DNA of 64,000 bases, taken from contig NZ_CP100604.1 of NCBI RefSeq assembly GCF_031202265.1, positions 5,934,501-5,998,500 on the forward strand, written 5' to 3'. Shown in pieces: positions 12,401 to 19,252 of this stretch. Each line of letters begins with the position of its first letter. The first letter of the stretch is position 1. Both the position numbers and the translations under genes were made by a program. Below the pieces are notes generated by a model, which saw only the letters and a list, made by a program, of their open reading frames with translations, did no database searches and was not told the origin of the DNA. This stretch comes from Bradyrhizobium sp. Ash2021 (GTDB lineage Bacteria; Pseudomonadota; Alphaproteobacteria; Rhizobiales; Xanthobacteraceae).

Positions 12401-13684
12401 GTCCACGTTCGGCGAGTTCACGCCCAGCGAGTAGGCGATGCTGGCGCCGTCGGCGCCCTGCACCGAGGTGAACGCACCACTGAAGTCGCCGGTCGTGTGG
12501 GTGTTGGCAAGGTTCGGCGTCGTGCCGTCGATGCCGTTGGTTGCCGCCGTCAGGAAGCTCTCGTCAACGGCCAGCGCCGGCTCGCCTTGAACCACAATCG
12601 AAACGCTCGGACCGTCGTCCAGGATCGTCAGATGCGGACCAATATCAACACTTGCGCTCTCGCTCTGGTTGCTGTTGTCCGTCACCGTCGCCGTCAGCGT
12701 CACCAGACCGGCAGGCAGGGACACGCCCTCGTTGATATCGCCGGTCTCGCCGACGCCTTCATGCACCGAACGCAGATCCGTCAGCGTGATATGACCCGTC
12801 GCATCAACCGCGAGCGTGAAATCAGCCGGCCCTCCTGCCGCCGCGCCGGCGTTTGCTCCCTCGCGGCCGACCACCTGGCCATTTTCCAGGAACAGGAACA
12901 CGTGATTCCCGGTCTGCGAGTCAATCAACCCGGAATCGACGCCTGACGCGCTAATCGACAGCGCGAAGGTCAGCGATTGCTGACCGGCTGGCGCGTCGAT
13001 TGTGAACGGTACCAATCCCGTCGCCACGGTAGATCCCGCCGGGCCCTGGCCCGAGCCGGCAATACCGTTCGTCGCAACTGTCAGGAAGCTCTCATCGACC
13101 ACCAGCCCTGGAACAAGTCCGGCAACGATCGTGGGAGCAACTGGAATCGGGGGCGTGGGCACGAAACCCGTCTGCGGCTCGGTCGTAAAAGTGGGCAAGT
13201 CCTCTTGAGGCGCCAGAGTATTGCTGGGCACGGGGGGCAGAGGATCAACCGCAGATGGGCTGAAGTTCGCACCGCTCGCCTGGGCGTTGGCATTGGAGGC
13301 GCCGCCGGCGTCGGCTGCAGGCAACACCGACGAATCCGTGGTGATCGGAAACAGGCTCGCAAATTCGCTTACGGAAACGTCGCGGCCAGGCGCCATTTCA
13401 ATCGTTATGTTTTGCAGCGCGTCGTGCCGCGAATCGAAGAACGGCTCGACCGTCACGGTCGACTGATTGTCGAACAGGATGATGAGTTTCTCGCCGACGT
13501 GGACGAGTGTGATTTTCTCGTTGGCGATCGCCGAGAAATCGACCTGGACTTTCTGATCGTATCCGAGATTGACGACGACCGCCTGATCGGTCAGCGGCTT
13601 CGTCAGTTTGTATATTCGTGGAGGGGCCGAACTGCTGGAATTCGCGGTGCCGGTAGCCTGAGCAACCTGAAATGGACCGTTCAT
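3419..13684 (-). CDS. Giant LapA-like repeat adhesin (type I secretion substrate)
   Basis: This is a surface adhesin of 3421 residues. The ATG at 13684 has GGAG 7 nt upstream; a TTG two codons earlier would leave no room for the ribosome site. Residues 1 to about 110 form a beta-rich N-terminal domain like the retention module of LapA proteins. A di-alanine motif follows (P122-A-A-D125), a candidate LapG cleavage site. Then come 15 repeats of about 175 residues, each carrying VDESFLTA and DGPTI motifs (T1SS-143/VCBS-like), 12 of them almost identical. Residues of about 2811-3200 form a unique beta-rich region, and about 3210-3310 contain glycine/aspartate RTX motifs (GGTGGGD, GGTGDD, GNGGND). 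The C-terminus is an uncleaved type I signal region. The neighbouring exporter pair and LapG-like protease fit this role. I infer adhesion or biofilm function; the ligand is unknown. Confidence 0.92.
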   Translation of the reverse strand: MNGPFQVAQATGTANSSSSAPPRIYKLTKPLTDQAVVVNLGYDQKVQVDFSAIANEKITLVHVGEKLIILFDNQSTVTVEPFFDSRHDALQNITIEMAPGRDVSVSEFASLFPITTDSSVLPAADAGGASNANAQASGANFSPSAVDPLPPVPSNTLAPQEDLPTFTTEPQTGFVPTPPIPVAPTIVAGLVPGLVVDESFLTVATNGIAGSGQGPAGSTVATGLVPFTIDAPAGQQSLTFALSISASGVDSGLIDSQTGNHVFLFLENGQVVGREGANAGAAAGGPADFTLAVDATGHITLTDLRSVHEGVGETGDINEGVSLPAGLVTLTATVTDNSNQSESASVDIGPHLTILDDGPSVSIVVQGEPALAVDESFLTAATNGIDGTTPNLANTHTTGDFSGAFTSVQGADGASIAYSLGVNSPNVDSGLIDSATGDHIFLVLNGNTVEGHVGATATLAFTLALDPATGVVTLTDLRAVHEGVGENGDISEGISLNSVANLVTLTATITDKDGDTATASIDLGKQVTFNDDGPTIQVRVLGEEQHLPTLVVDESFLTAATNGIDGTTPNLASTVKTGDFSTAFTSVQGADGASIAYSLGVSSPSVDSGLIDSATGQHILLVLNGTTVEGHVGASSTLAFTLAVNAATGVVTLTDLRAVHEGVGENGDISEGISLNSIANLVTLTATITDKDGDHQAATIDLGKQVTFNDDGPTIVVNNSTEPTLVVDESFLTAATNGIDGTTPNLASTVKTGDFSTAFTSVQGADGASIAYSLGVSSPSVDSGLIDSATGQHIFLVLNGTTVEGHVGASSTLAFTLAVDPNTGIVTLTDLRAVHEGVGENGDISEGISLNSIANLVTLTVTITDKDGDHQAATIDLGKQVTFNDDGPTIVVNNSTEPTLVVDESFLTAATNGIDGTTPNLASTVKTGDFSTAFTSVQGADGASIAYSLGVSSPSVDSGLIDSATGQHIFLVLNGTTVEGHVGASSTLAFTLAVDPNTGIVTLTDLRAVHEGVGENGDISEGISLNSIANLVTLTVTITDKDGDHQAATIDLGKQVTFNDDGPTIVVNNSTEPTLVVDESFLTAATNGIDGTTPNLASTVKTGDFSTAFTSVQGADGASIAYSLGVSSPSVDSGLIDSATGQHILLVLNGTTVEGHVGASSTLAFTLAVNAATGVVTLTDLRAVHEGVGENGDISEGISLNSIANLVTLTATITDKDGDHQAATIDIGKQVTFNDDGPTIVVNNSTEPTLVVDESFLTAATNGIDGTTPNLASTVKTGDFSTAFTSVQGADGASIAYSLGVSSPSVDSGLIDSATGQHIFLVLNGTTVEGHVGASSTLAFTLAVDPNTGIVTLTDLRAVHEGVGENGDISEGISLNSIANLVTLTATITDKDGDHQAATIDIGKQVTFNDDGPTIVVNNSTEPTLVVDESFLTAATNGIDGTTPNLASTVKTGDFSTAFTSVQGADGASIAYSLGVSSPSVDSGLIDSATGQHIFLVLNGTTVEGHVGASSTLAFTLAVDPNTGIVTLTDLRAVHEGVGENGDISEGISLNSIANLVTLTATITDKDGDHQAATIDLGKQVTFNDDGPTIVVNNSTEPTLVVDESFLTAATNGIDGTTPNLASTVKTGDFSTAFTSVQGADGASIAYSLGVSSPSVDSGLIDSATGQHIFLVLNGTTVEGHVGASSTLAFTLAVNAATGVVTLTDLRAVHEGVGENGDISEGISLNSIANLVTLTATITDKDGDHQAATIDIGKQVTFNDDGPTIVVNNSTEPTLVVDESFLTAATNGIDGTTPNLASTVKTGDFSTAFTSVQGADGASIAYSLGVSSPSVDSGLIDSATGQHIFLVLNGTTVEGHVGASSTLAFTLAVDPNTGIVTLTDLRAVHEGVGENGDISEGISLNSIANLVTLTATITDKDGDHQAATIDLGKQVTFNDDGPTIVVNNSTEPTLVVDESFLTAATNGIDGTTPNLASTVKTGDFSTAFTSVQGADGASIAYSLGVSSPSVDSGLIDSATGQHIFLVLNGTTVEGHVGASSTLAFTLAVNAATGVVTLTDLRAVHEGVGENGDISEGISLNSIANLVTLTATITDKDGDHQAATIDIGKQVTFNDDGPTIVVNNSTEPTLVVDESFLTAATNGIDGTTPNLASTVKTGDFSTAFTSVQGADGASIAYSLGVSSPSVDSGLIDSATGQHILLVLNGTTVEGHVGASSTLAFTLAVNAATGVVTLTDLRAVHEGVGENGDISEGISLNSIANLVTLTATITDKDGDHQAATIDLGKQVTFNDDGPTIVVNNSTEPTLVVDESFLTAATNGIDGTTPNLASTVKTGDFSTAFTSVQGADGASIAYSLGVSSPSVDSGLIDSATGQHILLVLNGTTVEGHVGASSTLAFTLAVNAATGVVTLTDLRAVHEGVGENGDISEGISLNSIANLVTLTATITDKDGDHQAATIDLGKQVTFNDDGPTIVVNNSTEPTLVVDESFLTAATNGIDGTTPNLASTVKTGDFSTAFTSVQGADGASIAYSLGVSSPSVDSGLIDSATGQHIFLVLNGTTVEGHVGASSTLAFTLAVNAATGVVTLTDLRAVHEGVGENGDISEGISLNSIANLVTLTATITDKDGDHQAATIDLGKQLSIHDDGPTITATATGPALSVDESFLTASTNGINGSTPLLASTHTTGNFSTAFTAVQGADGASIAYALGITGGNGTSSGLVDSQTGQTDVLVLNGNTIEGHVGTTGGALAFTIAVDPATGIVTLTEDRSVKQGTASNGDTSEGISLNSIANLVTLTATITDKDGDHQAATIDLGKQVSFLDDGPTISSIQNAIMPTVNNTDAHGTWQPNFGADGPDFAPAGDVKGPNDPAFAAIGIAMGTAPAGLTYTVTDTLLHDPAGEEVFSVAVTGGTQPYTFYEYTHYNAATQTAEMFAYSDQADAVAGSTGTTNQFFTLSMAANGTYDFHLTSSTALESTVITSFTGGGNSGEGSYAVVTGTSATFVKNAVTIPAGPPAGSDLLIDGWVATDAGAPDPINHTVHANNNGFGLDNGNFNTLSVLDFVFAHPQSAVDLGIGKGNNSTNEHFLITLYNGGVAFATEDIILSDGSPVLVDSAHWGVGEAAGVPTTGTFGSFTSMTVENIAGADGSSGDDSKVNLTSVSFDQQTTISSTTLTFAPTITDGDGDTTHSATNLSVSLVGTANASGGYNLTGTTAAEVLVASSHADTLAGGTGGGDTVDYSGSNAGVTVNLATQSATGGWAAGDTISGIENVIGSSFADNLTAASTGSILDAGANSTGGTDTLVGGTGDDILIAGLAGTDSLTGNGGNDIFVLHGNGGASVTITDFQSIGADTIYVDVQNQALTINTSATISAGQFSSATDATQAAAWNGTTNQFVFNTNHNELYYSADGTAAHAVDLAHVSTGIPAATAIHTF
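5796..12042. repeat. 525-bp tandem repeat array (12 near-identical units)
   Basis: The period is exactly 525 bp (175 codons), with the VDESFL segment recurring at about 6241, 6766, 7291 and so on to 12016. Units differ only at a few linked sites: ATTGACCGC/GTCGACCGC variants coding VNAATGV or VDPNTGI, LLVL or FLVL, and DIG or DLG. Three more diverged units flank the array (near 5716, 12551 and 13083). The boundaries given are approximate, because the phase is arbitrary. Confidence 0.95.
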
Positions 13685-13704
13685 ATTCAAACTCCGATGA
13701 ATTA

Positions 13705-13761
13705 AATCAATTTCCAGAAAAGTCAGCCGTACCGGCTTGCGTTGGAATCAATTTCCAGAAA
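13705..13761. promoter_or_regulatory. Paired 16-bp direct repeats upstream of the adhesin gene
   Basis: The 16-mer AATCAATTTCCAGAAA occurs at 13705-13720 and again at 13746-13761, exactly 41 bp apart, close to four helical turns. It lies 21 bp upstream of the adhesin start codon. Each copy contains the small dyad TTC-CA-GAA. The spacing suggests a binding site for a regulator, but a leader RNA element is also possible. The surrounding 13.69-13.97 kb interval is AT-rich and must hold promoters for the adhesin and for the divergent small gene. Confidence 0.5.
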
Positions 13762-13965
13762 TTTTACCGAAAAATCTTCGTTTAAGTTATTGTTAACCCC
13801 AGTTGAGGTCAAGAAATGTGTTTGGTTAATCAATACTTTCGGTGCAGATGTGGTAAAGAGGGGACAGACTGCTCTGTCAGAACAAGAGGTTAGGAAGTAT
13901 TAATCTTTTGGCGAGCTGTTGCCCGCCCGACCCTGTTCAGTTTTCCCTGCGATTTGGAGCCGTCG

Positions 13966-14388
13966 ATGCGGGCAATCTACCAATCGTGCGCTTTGGCAGT
14001 CCTTGTGGGGGCCATTGGCACAGCAACTGCGCAGGCCCCGACGGAGACGGTCGAGCGTTCAGTTAAAACGTTGCCAAATAGGGACACCCAAATCGGCGTT
14101 TACCTGAACGTGCTGCCGGACTGCACGTCAGGCCCCCTGCCGACCATTCGATTGGTCAGTCCGCCGACCGCCGGCAAGGTAGTCGTAAAGACCGCAAAGG
14201 CGAAGGCCACCAACTACAAGGCCTGCCTGGCGCTCGAGGTGCCTGCCTACGTCGCGTTTTACAAATCACCCCCCGAATTTCTGGGCGATGACGTTCTGAC
14301 GATCGAGGTCAAGTACGCGGGCGGGCGAACGGAAATTCAGAAAATCACCGTCAAGGTGAGCGGACCGGGCGCCCAGCAAAAGATTTAG
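13966..14388 (+). CDS. Small exported protein of unknown function
   Basis: This 140-residue protein has a clear signal peptide (MRAIYQ start, hydrophobic core, cleavage near TATAQA). I chose the ATG at 13966 because GGAG lies about 7 nt upstream. The mature part is beta-rich, with two cysteines (about residues 55 and 87) and a C-terminal segment (DDVLTIEVKYAGGRTEIQKI) that resembles an immunoglobulin-like or cadherin-like edge strand. I do not recognise a named family. It diverges from the giant adhesin and may share its control region, which hints at an envelope or matrix role, but that is inference. Confidence 0.75.
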   Translation: MRAIYQSCALAVLVGAIGTATAQAPTETVERSVKTLPNRDTQIGVYLNVLPDCTSGPLPTIRLVSPPTAGKVVVKTAKAKATNYKACLALEVPAYVAFYKSPPEFLGDDVLTIEVKYAGGRTEIQKITVKVSGPGAQQKI

Positions 14389-14466
14389 AGCGTCGCCCGG
14401 GTATTTGAAGTTCCAACGCCCGAGCCGTGGCGTCCGCCAGCCATCGGCCCGGATCGGTCCCAGATT

Positions 14467-14988
14467 TCAGTGTTCGATGGGAAGGTCCGAAGGTTGACCA
14501 AGCGCAGCACTGTCCTCCCGGCAATCGCCAATTCTTCGCGCGATCACCAGATCCGTCCTCGGCAGCTGCCCCACTGTGAGTTGATTGACCTCGCTGTAAG
14601 CTTCATCGCTTTGCACGGTTATGACGGTGCTGACCGGCCCCATGTAATCGCAGCGATTGGAGAAGATGTACCGGTTGTTGACCTTCTCCGGCTTGGCCGA
14701 ATGGCAGCTCCCGACCGGAGCGGATGAAAATGTGGCTTTCATGGCCTGGGTTGGATCAACGCAGCGCGTCATCTCGCGCTCGAACAATTTATGCCTCACG
14801 TTCGAATGGGTAACGATTTCGAGGGTTCGCACAAATCGCCACATCCCTTTTCGGAAGGTCGGACCGCCAAATCCTTCGTCCGCATGAGCCTCCGGCAAAA
14901 GGACGAGGGCCGCTACGAACGATGCGATGATCACGAGGAGGCAGCGGGAGATGATTTTCGACGCAGCCAAGTCATTACTTGCGGTCAT
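14467..14988 (-). CDS. Exported DUF3617-like protein, copy 1
   Basis: This 173-residue exported protein starts at the ATG at 14988, after a GGGGAAAA stretch. A membrane helix or signal peptide (about residues 12-36) ends in an AHA-type cleavage site. The mature domain begins with FRKGMWRF and contains several conserved cysteines (REMTRC, VGSC, NRC, GDC), the pattern of DUF3617-like periplasmic proteins. The next gene on the same strand encodes a paralogue with the same cysteine spacing, so this is a tandem duplication. The function is unknown. Confidence 0.8.
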   Translation of the reverse strand: MTASNDLAASKIISRCLLVIIASFVAALVLLPEAHADEGFGGPTFRKGMWRFVRTLEIVTHSNVRHKLFEREMTRCVDPTQAMKATFSSAPVGSCHSAKPEKVNNRYIFSNRCDYMGPVSTVITVQSDEAYSEVNQLTVGQLPRTDLVIARRIGDCREDSAALGQPSDLPIEH

Positions 14989-15302
14989 TTTCGATTTTCC
15001 CCGTTGTCTGATTGAACAGCCAGTCGCGCCCGCCGTAGACAATCATTCGAGGGACCTCGCCTTAAATCCTGGTTAACGAATCGCGCTTGGCGGGTGATCA
15101 GGCCCGGCCTGGTAAACAAGGCCGTAACCGGCATCGATGCCTGCCCCCTCGCTCCATCGGAGACGACGTGACCACAGCCGTTCGGCGCAAAATGTGATGA
15201 GGGCCCCAAGCTACGCCCGGGCGCGAATTCACGGCGGTCAAGTGACTGCCTTGCGCCAAGGACCCTGTTCAATTTTTGACGGAGCCGCGATCAGATATGA
15301 TC

Positions 15303-15896
15303 TCAGTGCTGCAAGGACAAAACAGAAGTCTTTGCCAAGTCTTCCGCCTTGTCGTCGGTACAATCCCCAATTCTCTTTGCGGTGACCAGATCCGACTTCG
15401 GATGCTCACCGACGGTGACTTCGTTGAGTTCAGTGTAAGCTTCGTCACTGTGCACCGTTATGACGGTGCTGACCGCTCCCAGATAATCGCACCTGTGGCC
15501 GAACGTATATTTATTGCCGACTTTTTCCGGCTTGTCGGAAACGCAGCCTCCAACGGGCGATGATGAGAAGGTCGCCTTCATCGCCTGGGTTGGATCAACG
15601 CAGCGCGTCATCTCCCGGTCAACCAATCTGTACTTGACGTTCTTGTTCGCATTCCTGACGACATCAAGCGTTCGAACAAAACGCCAAAGGCCCTTGCGAA
15701 AGCTCGGGCCACTAAACACGCCATCCACTTTTGCCTGGGGGGCGGCTTGGGATTGAGTGGATTGGGGTTGAGTGGATTGGGGTTGACGATCCTGAGCCTG
15801 AGACTGGATCGGGATGAATGACATGGTCGCCATCAAGGCAGCCGACCCATAGACGCGTAGAAATCTCGAGCCAGCAACGTGATTTCGGAAGTTCAT
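15303..15896 (-). CDS. Exported DUF3617-like protein, copy 2
   Basis: This 197-residue paralogue of the neighbouring gene shares REMTRCVDPTQAMKATFSS and the CDYxGxVSTVITV segment almost exactly. It adds a low-complexity linker after the signal peptide (QPQSTQPQSTQ, about residues 38-52). A signal peptide ends near QSQAQ. The four cysteines of the mature domain are conserved. The GGGGGCGGG stretch before the ATG can act as ribosome site. The conserved core against divergent ends suggests both copies are under selection. The function is unknown. Confidence 0.82.
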   Translation of the reverse strand: MNFRNHVAGSRFLRVYGSAALMATMSFIPIQSQAQDRQPQSTQPQSTQSQAAPQAKVDGVFSGPSFRKGLWRFVRTLDVVRNANKNVKYRLVDREMTRCVDPTQAMKATFSSSPVGGCVSDKPEKVGNKYTFGHRCDYLGAVSTVITVHSDEAYTELNEVTVGEHPKSDLVTAKRIGDCTDDKAEDLAKTSVLSLQH

Positions 15897-16309
15897 CCCG
15901 CCCCCAGTACCCCGGTCCGATCAATCATCCGGATCCGGCCGCATCAAACAATCACTGCACTCACCAGTTGCAGGTAAATTGTGGTCAGTAAAGGTTAACG
16001 GCCCCAAGCAAGGTGCCATTTGATTTATCTTTTGATTTACTGCGACAAACCAGCAACACCAAGCAGTAATCGAGAGACGTTCGCGAGCCGTGATTTTATG
16101 GGGTTTTTGAAGCTGACGTTCGCTGAAGTCGCGGGCACCATCCGCCCCTCAGTTTGTCACGCGATCAGATCCTGCGCGACGCAGGCGGTCGAGGTGCCCA
16201 CCCCGTTGGCGAAAAAGGCGTGACAACTTCGCGCCAACATAGGAATTAATTGACGCTTCGAATGATTTTTGCTCTCTTGGCGCTCGTTTTCAACTTCTTG
16301 GGGGCCGCA

Positions 16310-16684
16310 ATGCGCATTGGACTTGGCACGTTTTTAGCTGTGGCTTTTGTTGGATTTTCCGTGTTCGCCGGGCCGGCGCCAGCAGCGGACCTTGGCCTGA
16401 TGTCCTCGGGCCCGGCCTCGGTCGGAAACTGTTCCGATCTTGTTTTTACCTGCGACAACGGTCGGCAGTATCCGCTTTGTCCGATTGCAGTGTCGATAGC
16501 CGGAGAGGTCGTTACCGGTTCGCTCCATCTCGGCCATCATGGCGCCACGCACGTGCGGCTGATTCCGATGGGCGTCGGCTATCGCTATGCCGGGCGCGGG
16601 ATCTGGCTGGACGGCTTTCGAGAGAACGCGCTGCTGAACTTCGGAAAGCACAGCCAGGTCGCCTGCACGCTACTGCGCTCCTGA
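16310..16684 (+). CDS. Small exported hypothetical protein
   Basis: This 124-residue protein has a strong signal peptide (MRIGLGTF start, cleavage near APAADL). The ATG at 16310 follows a GGGGG stretch at 7-8 nt; an upstream in-frame start would add an unlikely second hydrophobic segment. The mature part has three cysteines early on (GNCSDLVFTC, PLC) and one near the end (VACTLL), suggesting two disulphides. I do not recognise the family. It is convergent with the next small exported protein. Confidence 0.72.
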   Translation: MRIGLGTFLAVAFVGFSVFAGPAPAADLGLMSSGPASVGNCSDLVFTCDNGRQYPLCPIAVSIAGEVVTGSLHLGHHGATHVRLIPMGVGYRYAGRGIWLDGFRENALLNFGKHSQVACTLLRS

Positions 16685-16735
16685 GACCGGAGCGCCATAA
16701 GCCTTCGACCTGATTTGATTTGCTCAGATCGACGC

Positions 16736-16993
16736 TCAGCCCTTGGTTCGCAACACCGCTCGCGAAGAACGCGGATACATGTACGCCTTCGGGTGCACGT
16801 AGACCGCACACGTGTCCTGCCACTGGTATTGCTGCCAATTCCATTTCAGGCAGCCCGCCTCCATCTGCGGATCGTATCCCCAATTGAGTCGGTATGGCTC
16901 GTCACCGAACGGGTAAGGGCCGCTATAGGCAACGCTGCTTGAGAGCACCACAAATGAAACGGCAGCGACGGCGGCAAGCAACGGCTTTTGCAT
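16736..16993 (-). CDS. Small exported hypothetical protein, Trp/Tyr-rich
   Basis: This protein has 85 residues, with a signal peptide over residues 1-24 (cleavage near VAYSG). The short mature part is rich in aromatic residues (NWGYDPQ, WNWQQYQWQDTC) and has two cysteines that may pair. Such short exported proteins are common in Bradyrhizobium, usually without known function. It has no operon partner. Confidence 0.7.
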   Translation of the reverse strand: MQKPLLAAVAAVSFVVLSSSVAYSGPYPFGDEPYRLNWGYDPQMEAGCLKWNWQQYQWQDTCAVYVHPKAYMYPRSSRAVLRTKG

Positions 16994-17095
16994 GGTAAAC
17001 CCCGGTTTCCCTGAGACGCTAATTTAGCGAAGAGTGCCAAACGGAGGGGTCTTTATCAAGGGCCTTGGGACGCAAGGGTCCTTTCAGCTGATAAA

Positions 17096-17743
17096 TTAAG
17101 AGCGGTTGCGTTGATGCAGGTCGGGGTCGTCTTTTGCGCCGTTCGACAGACGCGAGACGGCCTGCTCCTCAAGCAAGCGCGCCAGCTCCGCGGTGATGTC
17201 CGCGGTTACTTCCCGTACCTGTTCCGTAACGATGCTCTGGTCGACTGCGGACAGGTTCTGAACCCGCCCGGCGACGGCGATCGTTTCCACCTTCAATTCG
17301 AGCGGATTATCGAAGTCGGACAGGATGATGCCGTCGCGTTCCACCGCGCGCGGCCGGGCCGCAGGCTCTTCGACGGCCCATCGGTCGGCCGCCGCGACAA
17401 AGAGCGCAGAAAGCGTCAATCCACGCCGCTTAGCCAAGGCCTCAAGCCGCGCCAGCGACAGGACTGTTCAAATTCGACGCGAACGGTCCGGAGATCGTCC
17501 GGCACATCGATCGCGGCAAGAAGCAATGCGCCGTTCCGCGCGATCGATTCGGCCGGCATCGGCACGCAAATTTCCTGATCGGCCGCTAGCAGGTTTTCTA
17601 GATGGGCCAGCAGCTTGGCTCTGGCCCCCGGCAATCACCTCGTCCACCGTCCGGGCTGGCACCGCACAGGTCGAATAGTCGGGAAACGATGCCGAATAGC
17701 CGGTTTCGCCGTCTCTTTTCACGGCAGCGATGAAGATTGCCAT
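17096..17743 (-). pseudogene. HicB-like protein gene broken by two frameshifts
   Basis: Read from 17743, the frame encodes a HicB-type antitoxin fold start (MAIFIAAVKRDGETGYSASF, then TVDEVIAG). The protein continues in a second frame (ARAKLLAHLENLLAADQE to VRVEFEQS, up to about 17450), and then returns to the first frame (LEALAKRRGLTLSALFV to the stop at 17096). The first break is in a run of five G residues near 17624, where removing one G restores the frame. The second is near 17452. The rebuilt protein would have about 215 residues, longer than a minimal HicB, with a C-terminal helix-turn-helix-like part. No HicA toxin gene is adjacent. Two breaks make a sequencing error less likely, so I call it a pseudogene. 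Confidence 0.7.
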
Positions 17744-17875
17744 TTCCGCCCACCGCGACCAATGTCAGTCAAACGATGCCCGCGTATCCAAATTTGAATT
17801 TCAACCCAAGATTGATCGCAAGATCAATCTTCCGGATCCATCGGGCCGGCGATTTCCCCGACAGCGAATCAGGCG

Positions 17876-19243
17876 TTACTTCTGCCGAAACGAGTGATTG
17901 AACGACATCACGAGCGGTCCGACAATATAGTCGAACGCGGTTCGCTGGATGGTGGGGATCATCACCGTGGCCGGCATACCCGGATAGAGCCGGATATTCG
18001 GCATGGCCGCAAGCTCGCTCTCATCGATCCGGACGAACGCCGTGTAATAGGGATTATTGGTTTTCGGATCGGTCAGACGATCGGCGGAAATCTGGATGAT
18101 GTCGCCATGAATGATCGGAACGATGCGCTGCTTGTAGGCCGTGAGGTGAACTTCGGCACGCATGTCGGGCCTGATGTCGCTGATATCCTCGACCGCGATC
18201 TGCGCCTCGATGGTGAGCAAGTCCTGATCCGGGACGATGTCGAGAATCTTGTCGCCGCGCTGAATGACGCCGCCGACGGAAAACGCGGTCAGCGCAACGA
18301 CCCTGCCGGCATAGGGCGCGCGGATTTCCATGCGGCCGAGTACGGCCTTTGCATTTACTGCCTTCGGGATCACCTCAAGCATCTTGGCCTGGGTGTCGCG
18401 CAGGTCCTTGGTGACATCGGTCATCCGGTCGTTGTCGAGTTGCGCGATCTGCTGCCGCTGCTCCGCAATGGCTTGCCGGGCCTTGGCGATGTTGGCATTG
18501 GCATCCGCAATCTGCCCCTCGAGGCCATATGCGGTGCGCTCCAGCTGCAGGATGCGCGGCCGGGCGATCAGTCCCCGCTCGACCAGCGGCGCGATGTCTT
18601 TGGCTTCAGCCTTTACAGAGGTGATTTGGTCTGTGAAGGATTTGACCTGCGCTTCGGCGCCGACGATCTGCGAGTCCAACTGATTGATTTTCTCCCGGAT
18701 GACGTTGCGCTGTCCTTCAATCGCGGCTCGACGACTTTCAAACTGGCTGATCTGGCCGTTCCAGACGCTCTTCAGATAGGTCTCTTCCACGCGCGCCTTG
18801 AGATCGTCGGGCATCACCAGCGCCGAGCCATGGTCAAGTTCGGTGAGCAGCCGTACTTCGGTTGCACGGAGCACGACATATTGCTGGGAGAGCACGTCGT
18901 ATTCGGCGCGCGCCTGGGATTCGTCGAGCACGATCAAGAGGTCGCCGACGTTGACCTTCTCGCCTTCTCTGACATGAAGCTCCTTGACGATCCCGCCGTC
19001 GAGGTGCTGAACGCTCTTGCGGTTGCCGTCGACCTTAACGATCGCATTGCCCACGACCGCGCCGTTGAGGGGCGCGGTTGCCGCCCATGTCCCGATACCG
19101 CCGAAAAAGATCGCGATGATCAGCCAGCCTGCCAGGGCGACGCGATTGATGGAGTCGCTTGGCGGCTGCTCGCCGACGGTCGGCTTACCGCGCAGTCCCG
19201 CGGCGCCCCCCCTGCTCCGAATTGCAGCATCCAAAAGAGCCAT
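17876..19243 (-). CDS. HlyD-family type I secretion adaptor (PrsE-like)
   Basis: This 455-residue membrane-fusion protein has one membrane helix at about residues 35-58, the conserved SVQHLDGGIVKELHVREG lipoyl-like motif, long coiled-coil segments (about 130-300), and the RAPYAGRVV and LYPGMPATV motifs of type I adaptors. It starts 9 bp after the stop of the ATPase gene, with AGGAA before its ATG, so the two are one operon. It resembles the rhizobial PrsE adaptor, which exports glycanases and RTX proteins. It is only distantly similar to the adaptor at 840-2087, so the two exporters are not a recent duplication. Confidence 0.92.
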   Translation of the reverse strand: MALLDAAIRSRGGAAGLRGKPTVGEQPPSDSINRVALAGWLIIAIFFGGIGTWAATAPLNGAVVGNAIVKVDGNRKSVQHLDGGIVKELHVREGEKVNVGDLLIVLDESQARAEYDVLSQQYVVLRATEVRLLTELDHGSALVMPDDLKARVEETYLKSVWNGQISQFESRRAAIEGQRNVIREKINQLDSQIVGAEAQVKSFTDQITSVKAEAKDIAPLVERGLIARPRILQLERTAYGLEGQIADANANIAKARQAIAEQRQQIAQLDNDRMTDVTKDLRDTQAKMLEVIPKAVNAKAVLGRMEIRAPYAGRVVALTAFSVGGVIQRGDKILDIVPDQDLLTIEAQIAVEDISDIRPDMRAEVHLTAYKQRIVPIIHGDIIQISADRLTDPKTNNPYYTAFVRIDESELAAMPNIRLYPGMPATVMIPTIQRTAFDYIVGPLVMSFNHSFRQK

Positions 19244-19252
19244 TTCAGATTC

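Noticed and set aside
5297..12946. A 2549-codon open frame on the plus strand opposite the adhesin
   Set aside because: The adhesin repeats are a multiple of three bases long, so one stop-free antisense unit gives a huge open frame. The product is Arg/His/Gln-rich with no domain, and the minus frame has a start, ribosome site and known domains.
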